Source of the DNA: Thermohalobaculum sp039184865 | GTDB lineage: Bacteria; Pseudomonadota; Alphaproteobacteria; Rhodobacterales; Rhodobacteraceae | NCBI GenBank assembly: GCA_039184865.1 | Contig: JBCDAV010000019.1 | Location: forward strand, 24,128 to 88,127 | Direction of reading: 5' to 3' | Length of the DNA stretch: 64,000 nucleotides | In this document: piece by piece, positions 16,900 to 24,406 of the stretch | How the letters are laid out: the number at the start of each line of letters is the position of its first letter | How positions within the stretch are numbered: the first letter of the stretch is position 1 | Notes under the pieces: generated by a model | What the model was told of the DNA's origin: nothing | The model's database searches: none | What the model saw: the letters and a program-made list of their open reading frames with translations, nothing else | Position numbers and translations under genes: made by a program

Positions 16900-17228
16900 T
16901 GCCCGGTCCCCGCTACGGTCGGCGCAAACGGATCCGGTGCTGCGTCAGTGATGCCGAAGGCAAGCGCGAGGATCTGATCGTCCGCGCCCTGAGTGGTGAG
17001 ATCGGGCAGTGCATAGCCCGCAGCGCCCGCGGCAAGCATCAGCGCTGCAAAGCTGGCAAGCGCCAGATTGGGCGAAAGGCCGGGCAGGGGTATGAGAGCC
17101 GGGCGCGGAGCGGCGTCGATGCGGCTGAGCACCTTATAGTAGGTGCCCACCTCGTCGGTCGGCGCGGCGCTGGCGGCGCGCACGAGCGCATCGAGTTCCT
17201 TGTCCCGGTCGTCTTTGGGATGGGTCAT
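16896..17228 (-). CDS. Small membrane protein, putative anti-sigma factor
   Basis: 110 residues with a hydrophilic N-terminal domain of about 48 residues (HPKDDRDKELDALVRAASAA), one membrane span (about 54-74) and a short periplasmic tail. Its stop and start codons overlap those of its neighbours by four bases on each side, between the ECF sigma factor and the metal-sensor-type protein. That position and topology are those of a membrane anti-sigma factor. The N-terminal domain has no His/Cys zinc motif, so it is not a ZAS-type anti-sigma. The assignment rests on context, not on sequence similarity. Confidence 0.6.
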   Translation of the reverse strand: MTHPKDDRDKELDALVRAASAAPTDEVGTYYKVLSRIDAAPRPALIPLPGLSPNLALASFAALMLAAGAAGYALPDLTTQGADDQILALAFGITDAAPDPFAPTVAGTGQ

Positions 17229-17797
17229 GACGGCATCTCCTCGCTCTCGGCGATGGTCTTGCGAAGCGTGCGGCGGGCGCGGACGAGCAACTGCTCGACT
17301 GCGCCGTTGCTAACGGCCATCGCGGCGGCGACTTCGGTCGTGTCTAACTCGGCGACGGCGCTGAGCAAAAGGGCCATGCGCTGGCGCGCCGGCAGGTCCG
17401 CGATGGCGCCGCGCACATGGGCCAGCTCGCGGCGGCTCTCAAGCCGATCCGCAGCGCCGGGCTGCGGATCGGCGATCTCGACGGGGGGATCGTCGAGACC
17501 TATGAAGCGGCGCAACGACGTGCGCCGCTGGCGGTCGATGCAGATGTTGACCGTGATCCTGTAGAGCCAGGTCTTTACGCGCGCCCGCGCCGGGTCGTAT
17601 TTCTGCGCGTGACGCCAGACTCGCAGAAACACGTCCTGCATCACCTCGTCGGCATCCTCCGGGTTTCCGAGGAAGCGGGTTGCAACAAGCGTCAGGCTAC
17701 GCCCGTGCAGCGCGATCAGTTCGCCCAGCGCGCGGCGGTCGCCGCGCGCGATGGCCGACATCAGGTCGGCGGAATGGGCTTGTGTTCGGTCTGACAC
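17225..17797 (-). CDS. ECF-type RNA polymerase sigma factor
   Basis: About 190 residues from a GTG at 17797. An ATG at 17761 is the alternative, but it would remove part of region 2. Region 2 is seen in SAIARGDRRALGELIALHGR and in NPEDADEVMQDVFLRVWRHA; the core recognition helix WLYRITVNICIDRQRR follows. Region 4 is LPARQRMALLLSAVAELDTT with the helix-turn-helix VAAAMAVSNGAVEQLLVRAR. It is translationally coupled by a four-base overlap to the membrane protein downstream, its likely anti-sigma factor. Upstream in the same direction lie a small secreted protein and an EF-hand protein. Target promoters are not evident in the window. Confidence 0.9.
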   Translation of the reverse strand: MSDRTQAHSADLMSAIARGDRRALGELIALHGRSLTLVATRFLGNPEDADEVMQDVFLRVWRHAQKYDPARARVKTWLYRITVNICIDRQRRTSLRRFIGLDDPPVEIADPQPGAADRLESRRELAHVRGAIADLPARQRMALLLSAVAELDTTEVAAAMAVSNGAVEQLLVRARRTLRKTIAESEEMPS

Positions 17798-17837
17798 GGA
17801 TCGATGGGTGACTTGCAGCAACCGGTTGCCGTGGAGT

Positions 17838-18239
17838 TTACCAGCGGATGGCCCGACGTGCCCGTGGCCGGTAGGCGCGCGGGGCGGGCGCGGCGCGGTA
17901 GCGGGTCGCCGCGTTGCCATCCGAGTCGGTTACGGTGTTGGCGGATCTGGCACCCCACGGGCCGCGCCGGGTCACGCGCTGCCCGCTGGCACTCTGGCCA
18001 TCGGCTCCCGTCACCGAGTAGTCGCGCTGGCAGGTTCCGCCGCCGGAGCAGCTGACCGTGCCGGTCGAGCTGCCGCCGTTCGTGCCGCTTCGGTTGATCG
18101 TGAACCCCGTATCGGCGTCATAGCTGCGATCAACCGTGCCGTTCGGGCCGCTGCGGCTCCATTCCTGCCCGAGGGCGGCTCCAGCCGTCAGAGTCGCAAG
18201 CATCAGCGCCGCGAGGTCGGTTGTTCCCGGTCGTGTCAT
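17838..18239 (-). CDS. Small secreted Gly/Ser/Thr-rich protein
   Basis: 133 residues from the ATG at 18239. A signal peptide precedes the mature N-terminus near QEWSRSGPNG. The mature part is built of short hydrophilic repeats of the type SGPNGTVDRSY, SGTNGGSSTG and TGADGQSASG and ends in an Arg/Pro-rich tail (YRPRARRAIRW). Two Cys (SCSGGGTC) may form one disulfide. No family is recognised; the repeats suggest an extended beta structure in the periplasm or outside the cell. It lies between the EF-hand gene (25 bases upstream) and the ECF sigma gene, so it is probably part of the same transcript. Confidence 0.6.
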   Translation of the reverse strand: MTRPGTTDLAALMLATLTAGAALGQEWSRSGPNGTVDRSYDADTGFTINRSGTNGGSSTGTVSCSGGGTCQRDYSVTGADGQSASGQRVTRRGPWGARSANTVTDSDGNAATRYRAAPAPRAYRPRARRAIRW

Positions 18240-18264
18240 CAGGCTCTCCTGTGGCTGTGTCATT

Positions 18265-18699
18265 TCAACGGGTCGGCTGGACGAACCGGTCGCGCACGAG
18301 TGCGATTTCCTCGGCGCTGGCGATGCCGTCACCGTCGCGGTCGATCCGCTCGAACATCGGGTTGCTGGCCATGAACTCGGCCTCGCTCAGCGCGCCGTCG
18401 CCATCGAGATCGAGACGTTGCGAGGTCAGCGTCATCATCGCGTCGGCCATTCGGGCCATCGCGGCAAGACGGTTGCGGGCGCTTTCCATCTCGTCGCCGG
18501 AGATGACCTTGTCGGCGTTGCGGTCGAGGCGGGCGAACATCGCGCGGCGGGCTTCGGTGGCCTCGGCGCGGCTGATGGCACCGTCGTTGTTGGCATCGGC
18601 GCGGGCGAGCCCGCCCATGGGTTGGGCGCTGGCGGACACAGCGACGATCACGGCGCAGCAGGCAAGCGAAGCGGCGACGTAGGTGCGGATTGTGGTCAT
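18265..18699 (-). CDS. Exported EF-hand protein with four calcium-binding loops
   Basis: 144 residues with a signal peptide ending at SASAQ (about residue 26). The mature part contains four EF-hand loops: DANNDGAISRAE, DRNADKVISGDE, DLDGDGALSEAE and DRDGDGIASAEE. The first, third and fourth have the full set of Asp/Asn and terminal Glu ligands; the second has Lys at position 6 in place of the usual Gly and may bind poorly. It is presumably a periplasmic calcium sensor or buffer. It is the first gene of the minus-strand group leading to the ECF sigma factor. An operator-like palindrome at 18716-18741 starts 17 bases before its ATG. Confidence 0.85.
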   Translation of the reverse strand: MTTIRTYVAASLACCAVIVAVSASAQPMGGLARADANNDGAISRAEATEARRAMFARLDRNADKVISGDEMESARNRLAAMARMADAMMTLTSQRLDLDGDGALSEAEFMASNPMFERIDRDGDGIASAEEIALVRDRFVQPTR

Positions 18700-18715
18700 G
18701 TCGAAGTCTCCTCTT

Positions 18716-18741
18716 TGAACGAGCGTTCGGTTGCTCGTTCA
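18716..18741. promoter_or_regulatory. Inverted repeat matching the TetR operator
   Basis: TGAACGAGC at 18716-18724 is mirrored by GCTCGTTCA at 18733-18741 (nine-base arms, eight-base spacer). Its left 13 bases are identical to the palindrome in front of the TetR gene at 12589. It lies directly ahead of the EF-hand gene start codon, where repressor binding would block transcription. Confidence 0.65.
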
Positions 18742-18797
18742 TTGGTACGGAGGCTTCGCGGGTGCCCTACGCGGTCCCGGCGATTTTTCTGCGCCGA

Positions 18798-19241
18798 TCA
18801 GTCGTGCGGGATCATCCCGAGGGCGGCATCGAGCGCGAGTTCGTATCCGCGTGCGCCGAAACCGGCGATGATGCCGTTCGCCACGGGCGATACGTAGGAG
18901 TGGTGTCGGAACGCTTCGCGCGCATGCGGGTTGGAGAGGTGCAGCTCAACAATCGGGATCTTCAGCATCCGGAGCGCGTCGTGCACGGCAACTGAGGTGT
19001 GCGTGTAGGCGGCTGGGTTGATGATCAGGGCCGCGGCCTCGGTCCGTGCGGCCTGGATGTGCTCGACCAGTTCGCCCTCGAAGTTCGTCTGGCGCAGAAC
19101 GACCTCGTAACCGGTTCTCTGCGCGCGCTCGGACAGGCGCCCGGCGATGTCCTCTAGCGTGTCAGAGCCGTAGATCTCGGGCTCGCGATGGCCGAGCAGG
19201 TTGAGATTGGGCCCGTTCAGGACATGGATCGTTTTGGTCAT
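18798..19241 (-). CDS. aroQ: 3-dehydroquinate dehydratase, type II
   Basis: 147 residues, third step of the shikimate pathway (3-dehydroquinate to 3-dehydroshikimate), forming a cytoplasmic dodecamer in this family. The motifs are complete: GPNLNLLGHREPEIYG with the catalytic Tyr, RQTNFEGELVEHI with the flexible-loop Arg, INPAAYTHTSVAVHDAL with the catalytic Asn, and VELHLSNPHAREAFRHHS. In many relatives accB follows; here the neighbours are the EF-hand gene downstream and a divergent histidine kinase. A strong hairpin at 19305-19329 lies in the shared upstream region. Confidence 0.96.
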   Translation of the reverse strand: MTKTIHVLNGPNLNLLGHREPEIYGSDTLEDIAGRLSERAQRTGYEVVLRQTNFEGELVEHIQAARTEAAALIINPAAYTHTSVAVHDALRMLKIPIVELHLSNPHAREAFRHHSYVSPVANGIIAGFGARGYELALDAALGMIPHD

Positions 19242-19304
19242 CGGTCTCGCTCCGGCAGGACGACGCCCGGCTGTATCAGGAGCGGTCAGGTGCTGTCCAG
19301 CGGG

Positions 19305-19329
19305 CCGTCCCCGGCGTTTGCCGGGACGG
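19305..19329. other. Strong GC hairpin between aroQ and the histidine kinase
   Basis: CCGTCCCCGGC (19305-19315) pairs with GCCGGGACGG (19320-19329) around a GTTT loop, ten base pairs with one bulged C. It sits 64 bases before the aroQ start and 94 bases before the kinase start, so it would be in the leader of one of them. No T-run follows on either strand. It could be a leader element or an intergenic small RNA stem. Confidence 0.45.
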
Positions 19330-19352
19330 TCGGGCGCGCGCGGACCCCGCGA

Positions 19353-19386
19353 TTAACCCGACCTTAGACCGGTTCTGCCTAAGGTC
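19353..19386. promoter_or_regulatory. Dyad with CtrA-like half sites upstream of the histidine kinase
   Basis: GACCTTAG (19360-19367) and CTAAGGTC (19379-19386) form a perfect eight-base inverted repeat with an eleven-base spacer, ending 36 bases before the kinase start. Overlapping it, TTAA-CCCGACC-TTAG at 19353-19367 matches the CtrA consensus TTAA-N7-TTAA at seven of eight fixed bases. Either reading suggests a regulatory site. Confidence 0.45.
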
Positions 19387-19422
19387 ATGCCGGGGTGAGC
19401 CGCGTGGAGGGCTGTTTCGCGG

Positions 19423-21060
19423 ATGGATGGAAGTGCGCACATCGCATCGGCTGATCAGTCGCTACTGGCGCCTTTGCTGAAGGCGCTCGACGAGGGCGTC
19501 GTCATCGTCTGCGCCGACGGGTGCATCCTTGCCGCCAACGGACAGATCTTCACGACCCTCAACGTTGATCCCAACGTCGATCTGACAGGCATGCATGTGC
19601 GCGATACGATTGCGCTGCACGGTGATCTGATCGGTCTCTCCGGCGATGAACTCGACCGCGAGATCCATATCCGATCCAAGCTGATCCTCGGCGGCTACCA
19701 TGACGGCGGCGCGTTCTCCAGCAGGCGGGACCTACGCGACGGTCGAAAGATCGAGATGCGCCGCATTCCAATGGACGAGGGCGGCGCGATCATCACGGTG
19801 CGCGATGTCACGGCGGAGACCTCGCTCGCGCGGAAGACCAAGCAGTTCGAAACGGTGATCGAGAACACCGAAGACGGCGTCTTCCAGATGGACGGCAGCG
19901 GCCGGATCGAATTGTTCAACCAGCGCATGGCCCAGTTCTACAGGTTCGAGGACGCCGATATTCGGGTCGGCGACCACATCTCGAAGTTCATCCGCCATCT
20001 GCTGCGCATCGCCGAGATGGACGGTGAGGCGCTCGAGACCTTTCTGAGCATCGACGAGCGAAACTCGGGCCTCGACCGCCCGCTGATCCGCAATCAGGTC
20101 ATCCGCACGACCTGGGGTAACATCTTCGAGGTGACCCGCGTGACGCTTCCTGGCGGCGGGGTGATGGCGACCCACCGGGACATCACGCAGATCCACGAAC
20201 GGCAGCGCCTGCTGGAGGTCGCGAAGTTCGAGGCCGAGGACATGAGCCGCCTGAAGTCGGAGTTCATCGCCCGCGTGACCCACGAACTGCGCACGCCGAT
20301 GCACGGTGTCCTGGGGATCGCGGCATTGCTGGAACAGTCCGATCTCGACGAGACACAGCAGCGGTTCCTGGCGACGCTGAGGCGTTCGGGGCTGCACATG
20401 ATTGACCTGATCGACGGTCTGCTGACGATTTCGACGCTGGAGACGGGTGACCTGATACTTGATGCACAGCCGTGCGATCTCGAACTGATCCTGCGCGACA
20501 GCTTCGAGATGGTTCGACCCAAAGCGGTGGAAAAGGGCATCGAGCTGGATCTGAGGCTGGATCTCGATGCGCCCGAGGTCGTTGCCGACGCGACGAGGCT
20601 GACGCAGGTCATCATCAATCTTCTGACCAACGCCGTGAAGTTCACCGATCAGGGAACGGTCGGCTTGTCGGCCAGGGCTATGCCCGCGAACGGCTGCAGC
20701 GCGGTCACGATTGAGGTCTGCGATACCGGCTGCGGGATCGCTTCGGACAAGCTGGAGGAGATCTTCGCGAAGTTCAGCCAGATCGATACCGGCCGCGGCG
20801 CCCGCAGCGAAGGCGTGGGGCTCGGCCTGTCGATCGCCCGCTCGTTGACCGAGCTGATGGACGGGCGCCTGTCAGTGCGCTCCGAGCACGGCGTCGGTAC
20901 GACCTTCTCGCTCGAGCTCGGCTTCGAGCTCGCAGTTCCTGAGGTCGCCGAGGACGCGTGCGGCGCGACCGGACGTGTCAGCCCGCTGGAACCGCATCTT
21001 CGACCACGATCACAGGCTCCATCGCCTTCAGAGTCTCGGGCGCAAGGTGGCATGCGATGA
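19423..21060 (+). CDS. PAS-domain sensor histidine kinase
   Basis: 545 residues, cytoplasmic (no membrane helix). Two PAS-like regions are present: about 15-135, and about 140-265 (FETVIENTEDGVFQMDGSGR). The kinase core follows: H-box EFIARVTHELRTPMHGVLGI, N-box VIINLLTNAVKFTD, G1 VCDTGCGIA and G2 GVGLGLSIARSLTEL. The phosphorylated His is intact. No receiver domain or partner regulator is encoded next to it, so the output is unknown. The last 27 codons overlap the convergent ABC transporter ATPase gene by 83 bases, and that tail has no domain character; many relatives carry a receiver domain at this point. Confidence 0.88.
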   Translation: MDGSAHIASADQSLLAPLLKALDEGVVIVCADGCILAANGQIFTTLNVDPNVDLTGMHVRDTIALHGDLIGLSGDELDREIHIRSKLILGGYHDGGAFSSRRDLRDGRKIEMRRIPMDEGGAIITVRDVTAETSLARKTKQFETVIENTEDGVFQMDGSGRIELFNQRMAQFYRFEDADIRVGDHISKFIRHLLRIAEMDGEALETFLSIDERNSGLDRPLIRNQVIRTTWGNIFEVTRVTLPGGGVMATHRDITQIHERQRLLEVAKFEAEDMSRLKSEFIARVTHELRTPMHGVLGIAALLEQSDLDETQQRFLATLRRSGLHMIDLIDGLLTISTLETGDLILDAQPCDLELILRDSFEMVRPKAVEKGIELDLRLDLDAPEVVADATRLTQVIINLLTNAVKFTDQGTVGLSARAMPANGCSAVTIEVCDTGCGIASDKLEEIFAKFSQIDTGRGARSEGVGLGLSIARSLTELMDGRLSVRSEHGVGTTFSLELGFELAVPEVAEDACGATGRVSPLEPHLRPRSQAPSPSESRAQGGMR

Positions 21061-23068
21061 CGTGACCGTTGCCCATATCGCGTGCCGGCGGCAGTTCGCT
21101 GTCGCAGGTCCCGGCGATGGCATACTGGCAGCGGGTCTGGAACGGGCAACCCGGCAGCGGTGTCAGCGGCGAGGGCAATTCGCCTTCGAGCACGACGTGA
21201 CGTTTGCGGACATGCGTGTCGGCGACCGGCACGGCTGACAGCAACGCTTCGGTATAGGGGTGATAGGGCGGAGCGAAGATGTCCTCGGTCCTGCCCTGCT
21301 CCATGATCCGGCCGAGATACATCACGACGATCCGGTCGGACAGGTAGCGTACCACGCCGAGATCGTGGCTGATGAACAGCATCGTCGTGCGGCTTTCGCG
21401 CTGGATGTCTGTGAGCAGTTTGGTGACGGCTGCCTGCACCGAGACGTCCAAGGCTGAGACCGGCTCGTCCGCGACGACGAGCTTAGGACGGCCCGCGAAG
21501 GCCCGGGCGATGCCGATCCGCTGCTTTTGGCCGCCGGAAAGCTGGCGCGGCATGCGCTTGGCGAACTCGCGCGGCAGCTTGACCATGTCGAGCAGTTCCA
21601 GCATCCGGTTCCAGCGGTCCTCGTCGTCGTCGCCGATTTCAAACTGTTCGAGCACGCGGACGATCTGGTCGCCGATGGTCATCGACGGGTTCAGCGTGTC
21701 GAACGGGTTTTGGAAGACCATCTGCACGGACGAGACTGTCTTTGCATCGCGCATCTCGACCGGCAGGTGTGCGATGTCGAGATTGCCGAGCGTGACCTGA
21801 CCGTTCGAGGCGGTCTCGAGCCCCATCAGCACCTTGGCGAAGGTCGACTTGCCGCAGCCTGATTCGCCGACGATGGCGACGGTTTCTGCTTCGCGGGCAT
21901 TGAACGAGAGGTTCTCGTTAGCCTTCACCGTTCGCGTGTCGCCGCCGCCGAACATGCCGGTCGAGACGGCATAGTGCTTTTGCAGACCTTCAACCGACAC
22001 CACGACATCGCCGACCTCGATCGGCGCATCGACTTCGCCGGTCGCGATATCCGCATCCCAGTCGATTTCGCCGATCCGTGCGCAGCGCGACCAGTGGCGG
22101 TTCCCGACTTCGGCCATCGGCACGAGGCCCTTGTTGCAGACCGCTTCGACGTAGTGATCGCAGCGCGGCCCGAAATTGCAGCCGACGGGGCGTTCGTGCG
22201 GCAACGGAAGCTGACCCGGGATCGCCACGAGCGGTTTTGCGTACTTGTCAGCGCCGGGCACGGGGATCGAGCGCAGCAGGCCTTTTGTGTAGGGATGGCG
22301 CATGTTGTCGAAGACGGTATTGATGTCGCCTTCCTCGACCGCCTCGCCCGAGTACATCACCGTGATGCGGTCGCAGGTCTCGAGGATCAGGCCGAGATTG
22401 TGGCTGACGAAGATCATCGAGGTGCCGAACTCGCGGGCGAGATCCTGGATCAGTTCGACGATCCCCGCCTCGACCGTCACGTCGAGTGCCGTCGTCGGCT
22501 CGTCGAGCAGCAGAAGCTGCGGTTTCGAAAGCAGCGCCATCGAGATCACGACGCGCTGCTGCTGGCCGCCGGAAAGCTGGTGGGGATAGGCGCCCATGAT
22601 CCGGTCCGGGTCGGGCAGGCGGACGGCGTCCAGCATGGCGGCGGAGCGTTTCGCTGCATCCTCCTCGCTCAGGCCCTCGTGCAGGGTCAGCACTTCGTTG
22701 AGTTGCTTGCCGATCTTCATCGCCGGGTTCAACGAGGCCATCGGCTCCTGGTAGACCATCGAGATCTTCGAGCCGCGGATGTCGCGCAATTCCTCGCGGC
22801 TGAACGTGGCCATGTCTCGGCCCATGAACCTGATCGAGCCGGATTTGATTTTCCCGTTGTTGCCCAGGTACTGCATGATGCCGAGGCTGACCGTGGACTT
22901 GCCGCAGCCGGATTCACCGACGAGGCCCATGGTCTCTCCCGGCATCACGGTCATCGAGAAATCCATCACCGCCGGGATCTCACCCTTGCGCGTGTAGAAC
23001 GAGATGTTCAGATCCTCGACCTCGAGGATCGGGGTGTTCGGATCGGTGCTCAGATTGAGGTCCAGCAT
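20978..23068 (-). CDS. Peptide ABC transporter ATPase with two fused nucleotide-binding domains
   Basis: 696 residues with two complete ABC ATPase domains (DppD-like then DppF-like, as in GsiA/YejF). Domain one has GESGCGKSTVS, LSGGQQQRV and LLLDEPTTALD, and ends with the Cys-rich oligopeptide-transporter segment around VGCNFGPRCDHYVEAVC. Domain two has GESGCGKSTFAK, LSGGQKQRIG and VADEPVSALD, with its own Cys-rich end (PGCPFQTRCQYAIAGTC). These Cys clusters are typical of peptide and nickel transporter ATPases. It powers the two permeases encoded just upstream on the same strand and is the last gene of that four-gene operon. Confidence 0.93.
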   Translation of the reverse strand: MLDLNLSTDPNTPILEVEDLNISFYTRKGEIPAVMDFSMTVMPGETMGLVGESGCGKSTVSLGIMQYLGNNGKIKSGSIRFMGRDMATFSREELRDIRGSKISMVYQEPMASLNPAMKIGKQLNEVLTLHEGLSEEDAAKRSAAMLDAVRLPDPDRIMGAYPHQLSGGQQQRVVISMALLSKPQLLLLDEPTTALDVTVEAGIVELIQDLAREFGTSMIFVSHNLGLILETCDRITVMYSGEAVEEGDINTVFDNMRHPYTKGLLRSIPVPGADKYAKPLVAIPGQLPLPHERPVGCNFGPRCDHYVEAVCNKGLVPMAEVGNRHWSRCARIGEIDWDADIATGEVDAPIEVGDVVVSVEGLQKHYAVSTGMFGGGDTRTVKANENLSFNAREAETVAIVGESGCGKSTFAKVLMGLETASNGQVTLGNLDIAHLPVEMRDAKTVSSVQMVFQNPFDTLNPSMTIGDQIVRVLEQFEIGDDDEDRWNRMLELLDMVKLPREFAKRMPRQLSGGQKQRIGIARAFAGRPKLVVADEPVSALDVSVQAAVTKLLTDIQRESRTTMLFISHDLGVVRYLSDRIVVMYLGRIMEQGRTEDIFAPPYHPYTEALLSAVPVADTHVRKRHVVLEGELPSPLTPLPGCPFQTRCQYAIAGTCDSELPPARDMGNGHVIACHLAPETLKAMEPVIVVEDAVPAG

Positions 23069-23181
23069 CGTACAGATCTCCCGGTGGCTGGCTCCGGAAC
23101 GATTTCCGGGGCGGACTTCCTGGATCAGCGCATGGCTGTCATGTGGGGTGCGCGGGCGCCGTCACGCCCGCGCAGGTCGTA

Positions 23182-24384
23182 TCAGTCCTTCAGACTTTCT
23201 TCGCGTAGGCCGTCGGCCAGCAGGTTCAGGCCGAGCACCAGCGTCATCAGTGCGAGCGCCGGGAAGACCGCGAGGTGGATGGTCGATGTCAGGCGGACGA
23301 AGGATCGACCGTGGTTGATCATCGAGCCCCAGTCCGGCGATTCGGGCTGCAGACCGAGACCGAAGAAGCCGAGCGTTCCGAGCAGGATCGTCGTGTACCC
23401 GATGCGCAGGCAGAAATCGACGATCAGCGGGCCGCGAGCGTTCGGCAGTATCTCCCAGAGCATGATGTACCACGGGCGCTCGCCGCGGGTCTGCGCAGCG
23501 GCGACGTAATCGCGGGTCTTGATGTCCATGGTCAGCCCGCGGACGATCCTGAAGACGCCGGGCGACGAGGCGAAGACGACCGCCGCGAAGACGTTCAGCT
23601 CGTTCGGATCGAGCGACAGGAAGCCGACCGGCGCCGAGAACACAAGCTGCAGGTAGAGCCAGAGCCCGATGACAAGCGTGACCGCCATGTAGGTGCTCAG
23701 ACGGGTCACGTTCTTCTCGTACTTCGTCCACCACATCATGCTGAAGAAGATGATCGGGAAGAGGAAGAACAGGGCGGCCATGGCGATCGGGATCGACCAC
23801 GGAATGTTCATCCCGAGGAAGCCGTAGAACGTCGGATTGCGAACCTCGGGCGTCACCAGAAGGTAGAACAGCAGGATCACCGGGAAGGCGAGGACGAGGT
23901 TGGCGATGAAGCTCATCACCGTGTCGATCCAGCCGGTATAGTAGCCCGCCGGCAGGCCCAGCGTCGAGCCGACCATGTAGGCGATCAGCGTCGCCGCGGG
24001 CGCGATGATCAGGACGATCCGGCTACCATAGACGACCCGGCTGAAGATATCGCGCGCGAGGTTGTCCGCACCCCAGAGGAAGAGCACGCCCGATTCCGGG
24101 TCGATCGACCCGATTGGGGCTTTCTTCATGCCGCCGGTGAAGCTTTGTTCGAGCGGTGGCAGGACGGCGATCAGATCTGCAAACAGGGCGGTGAACACCC
24201 AGAACAGCACGATACCGAGCCCGGCCATGCCGATCGGCGACCCGTAAAGCCGCCCGAACGTGCCGAGCCGGTCGCGCACGAAGTACCCGCTTGTCAGCGT
24301 GACGGCCAGCGCGGCCCAGACGGGCCAGAACCGCACGACCGACGTGATGAAAACCTCGAGTGCCGAGATCGTTTCCGGTTTCAT
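23182..24384 (-). CDS. Peptide ABC transporter permease, DppC-like, with an insertion
   Basis: 400 residues, about 100 more than usual for DppC/OppC. The family features are present: the start with a region similar to OppC_N, LGADNLARDIFSRVVYGSR-like sequence (here WGADNLARDIFSRVVYG), the EAA loop GLTMDIKTRDYVAAAQTRGE, and GFFGLGLQPESPDWGSMI near the end. Between the third membrane region and the EAA loop lies an extra stretch of about 85 residues with two to three hydrophobic segments (for example IPIAMAALFFLFPIIFFSMM). It sits between the DppB-like permease (22 bases upstream) and the fused ATPase. Confidence 0.9.
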   Translation of the reverse strand: MKPETISALEVFITSVVRFWPVWAALAVTLTSGYFVRDRLGTFGRLYGSPIGMAGLGIVLFWVFTALFADLIAVLPPLEQSFTGGMKKAPIGSIDPESGVLFLWGADNLARDIFSRVVYGSRIVLIIAPAATLIAYMVGSTLGLPAGYYTGWIDTVMSFIANLVLAFPVILLFYLLVTPEVRNPTFYGFLGMNIPWSIPIAMAALFFLFPIIFFSMMWWTKYEKNVTRLSTYMAVTLVIGLWLYLQLVFSAPVGFLSLDPNELNVFAAVVFASSPGVFRIVRGLTMDIKTRDYVAAAQTRGERPWYIMLWEILPNARGPLIVDFCLRIGYTTILLGTLGFFGLGLQPESPDWGSMINHGRSFVRLTSTIHLAVFPALALMTLVLGLNLLADGLREESLKD

Positions 24385-24406
24385 TGTGCTCCCCCCGGTA
24401 GTCCGG

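Noticed and set aside
21974..23509. 511-residue plus-strand frame opposite the ABC ATPase
   Set aside because: Antisense shadow; His/Asp/Arg-rich translation with no domain.
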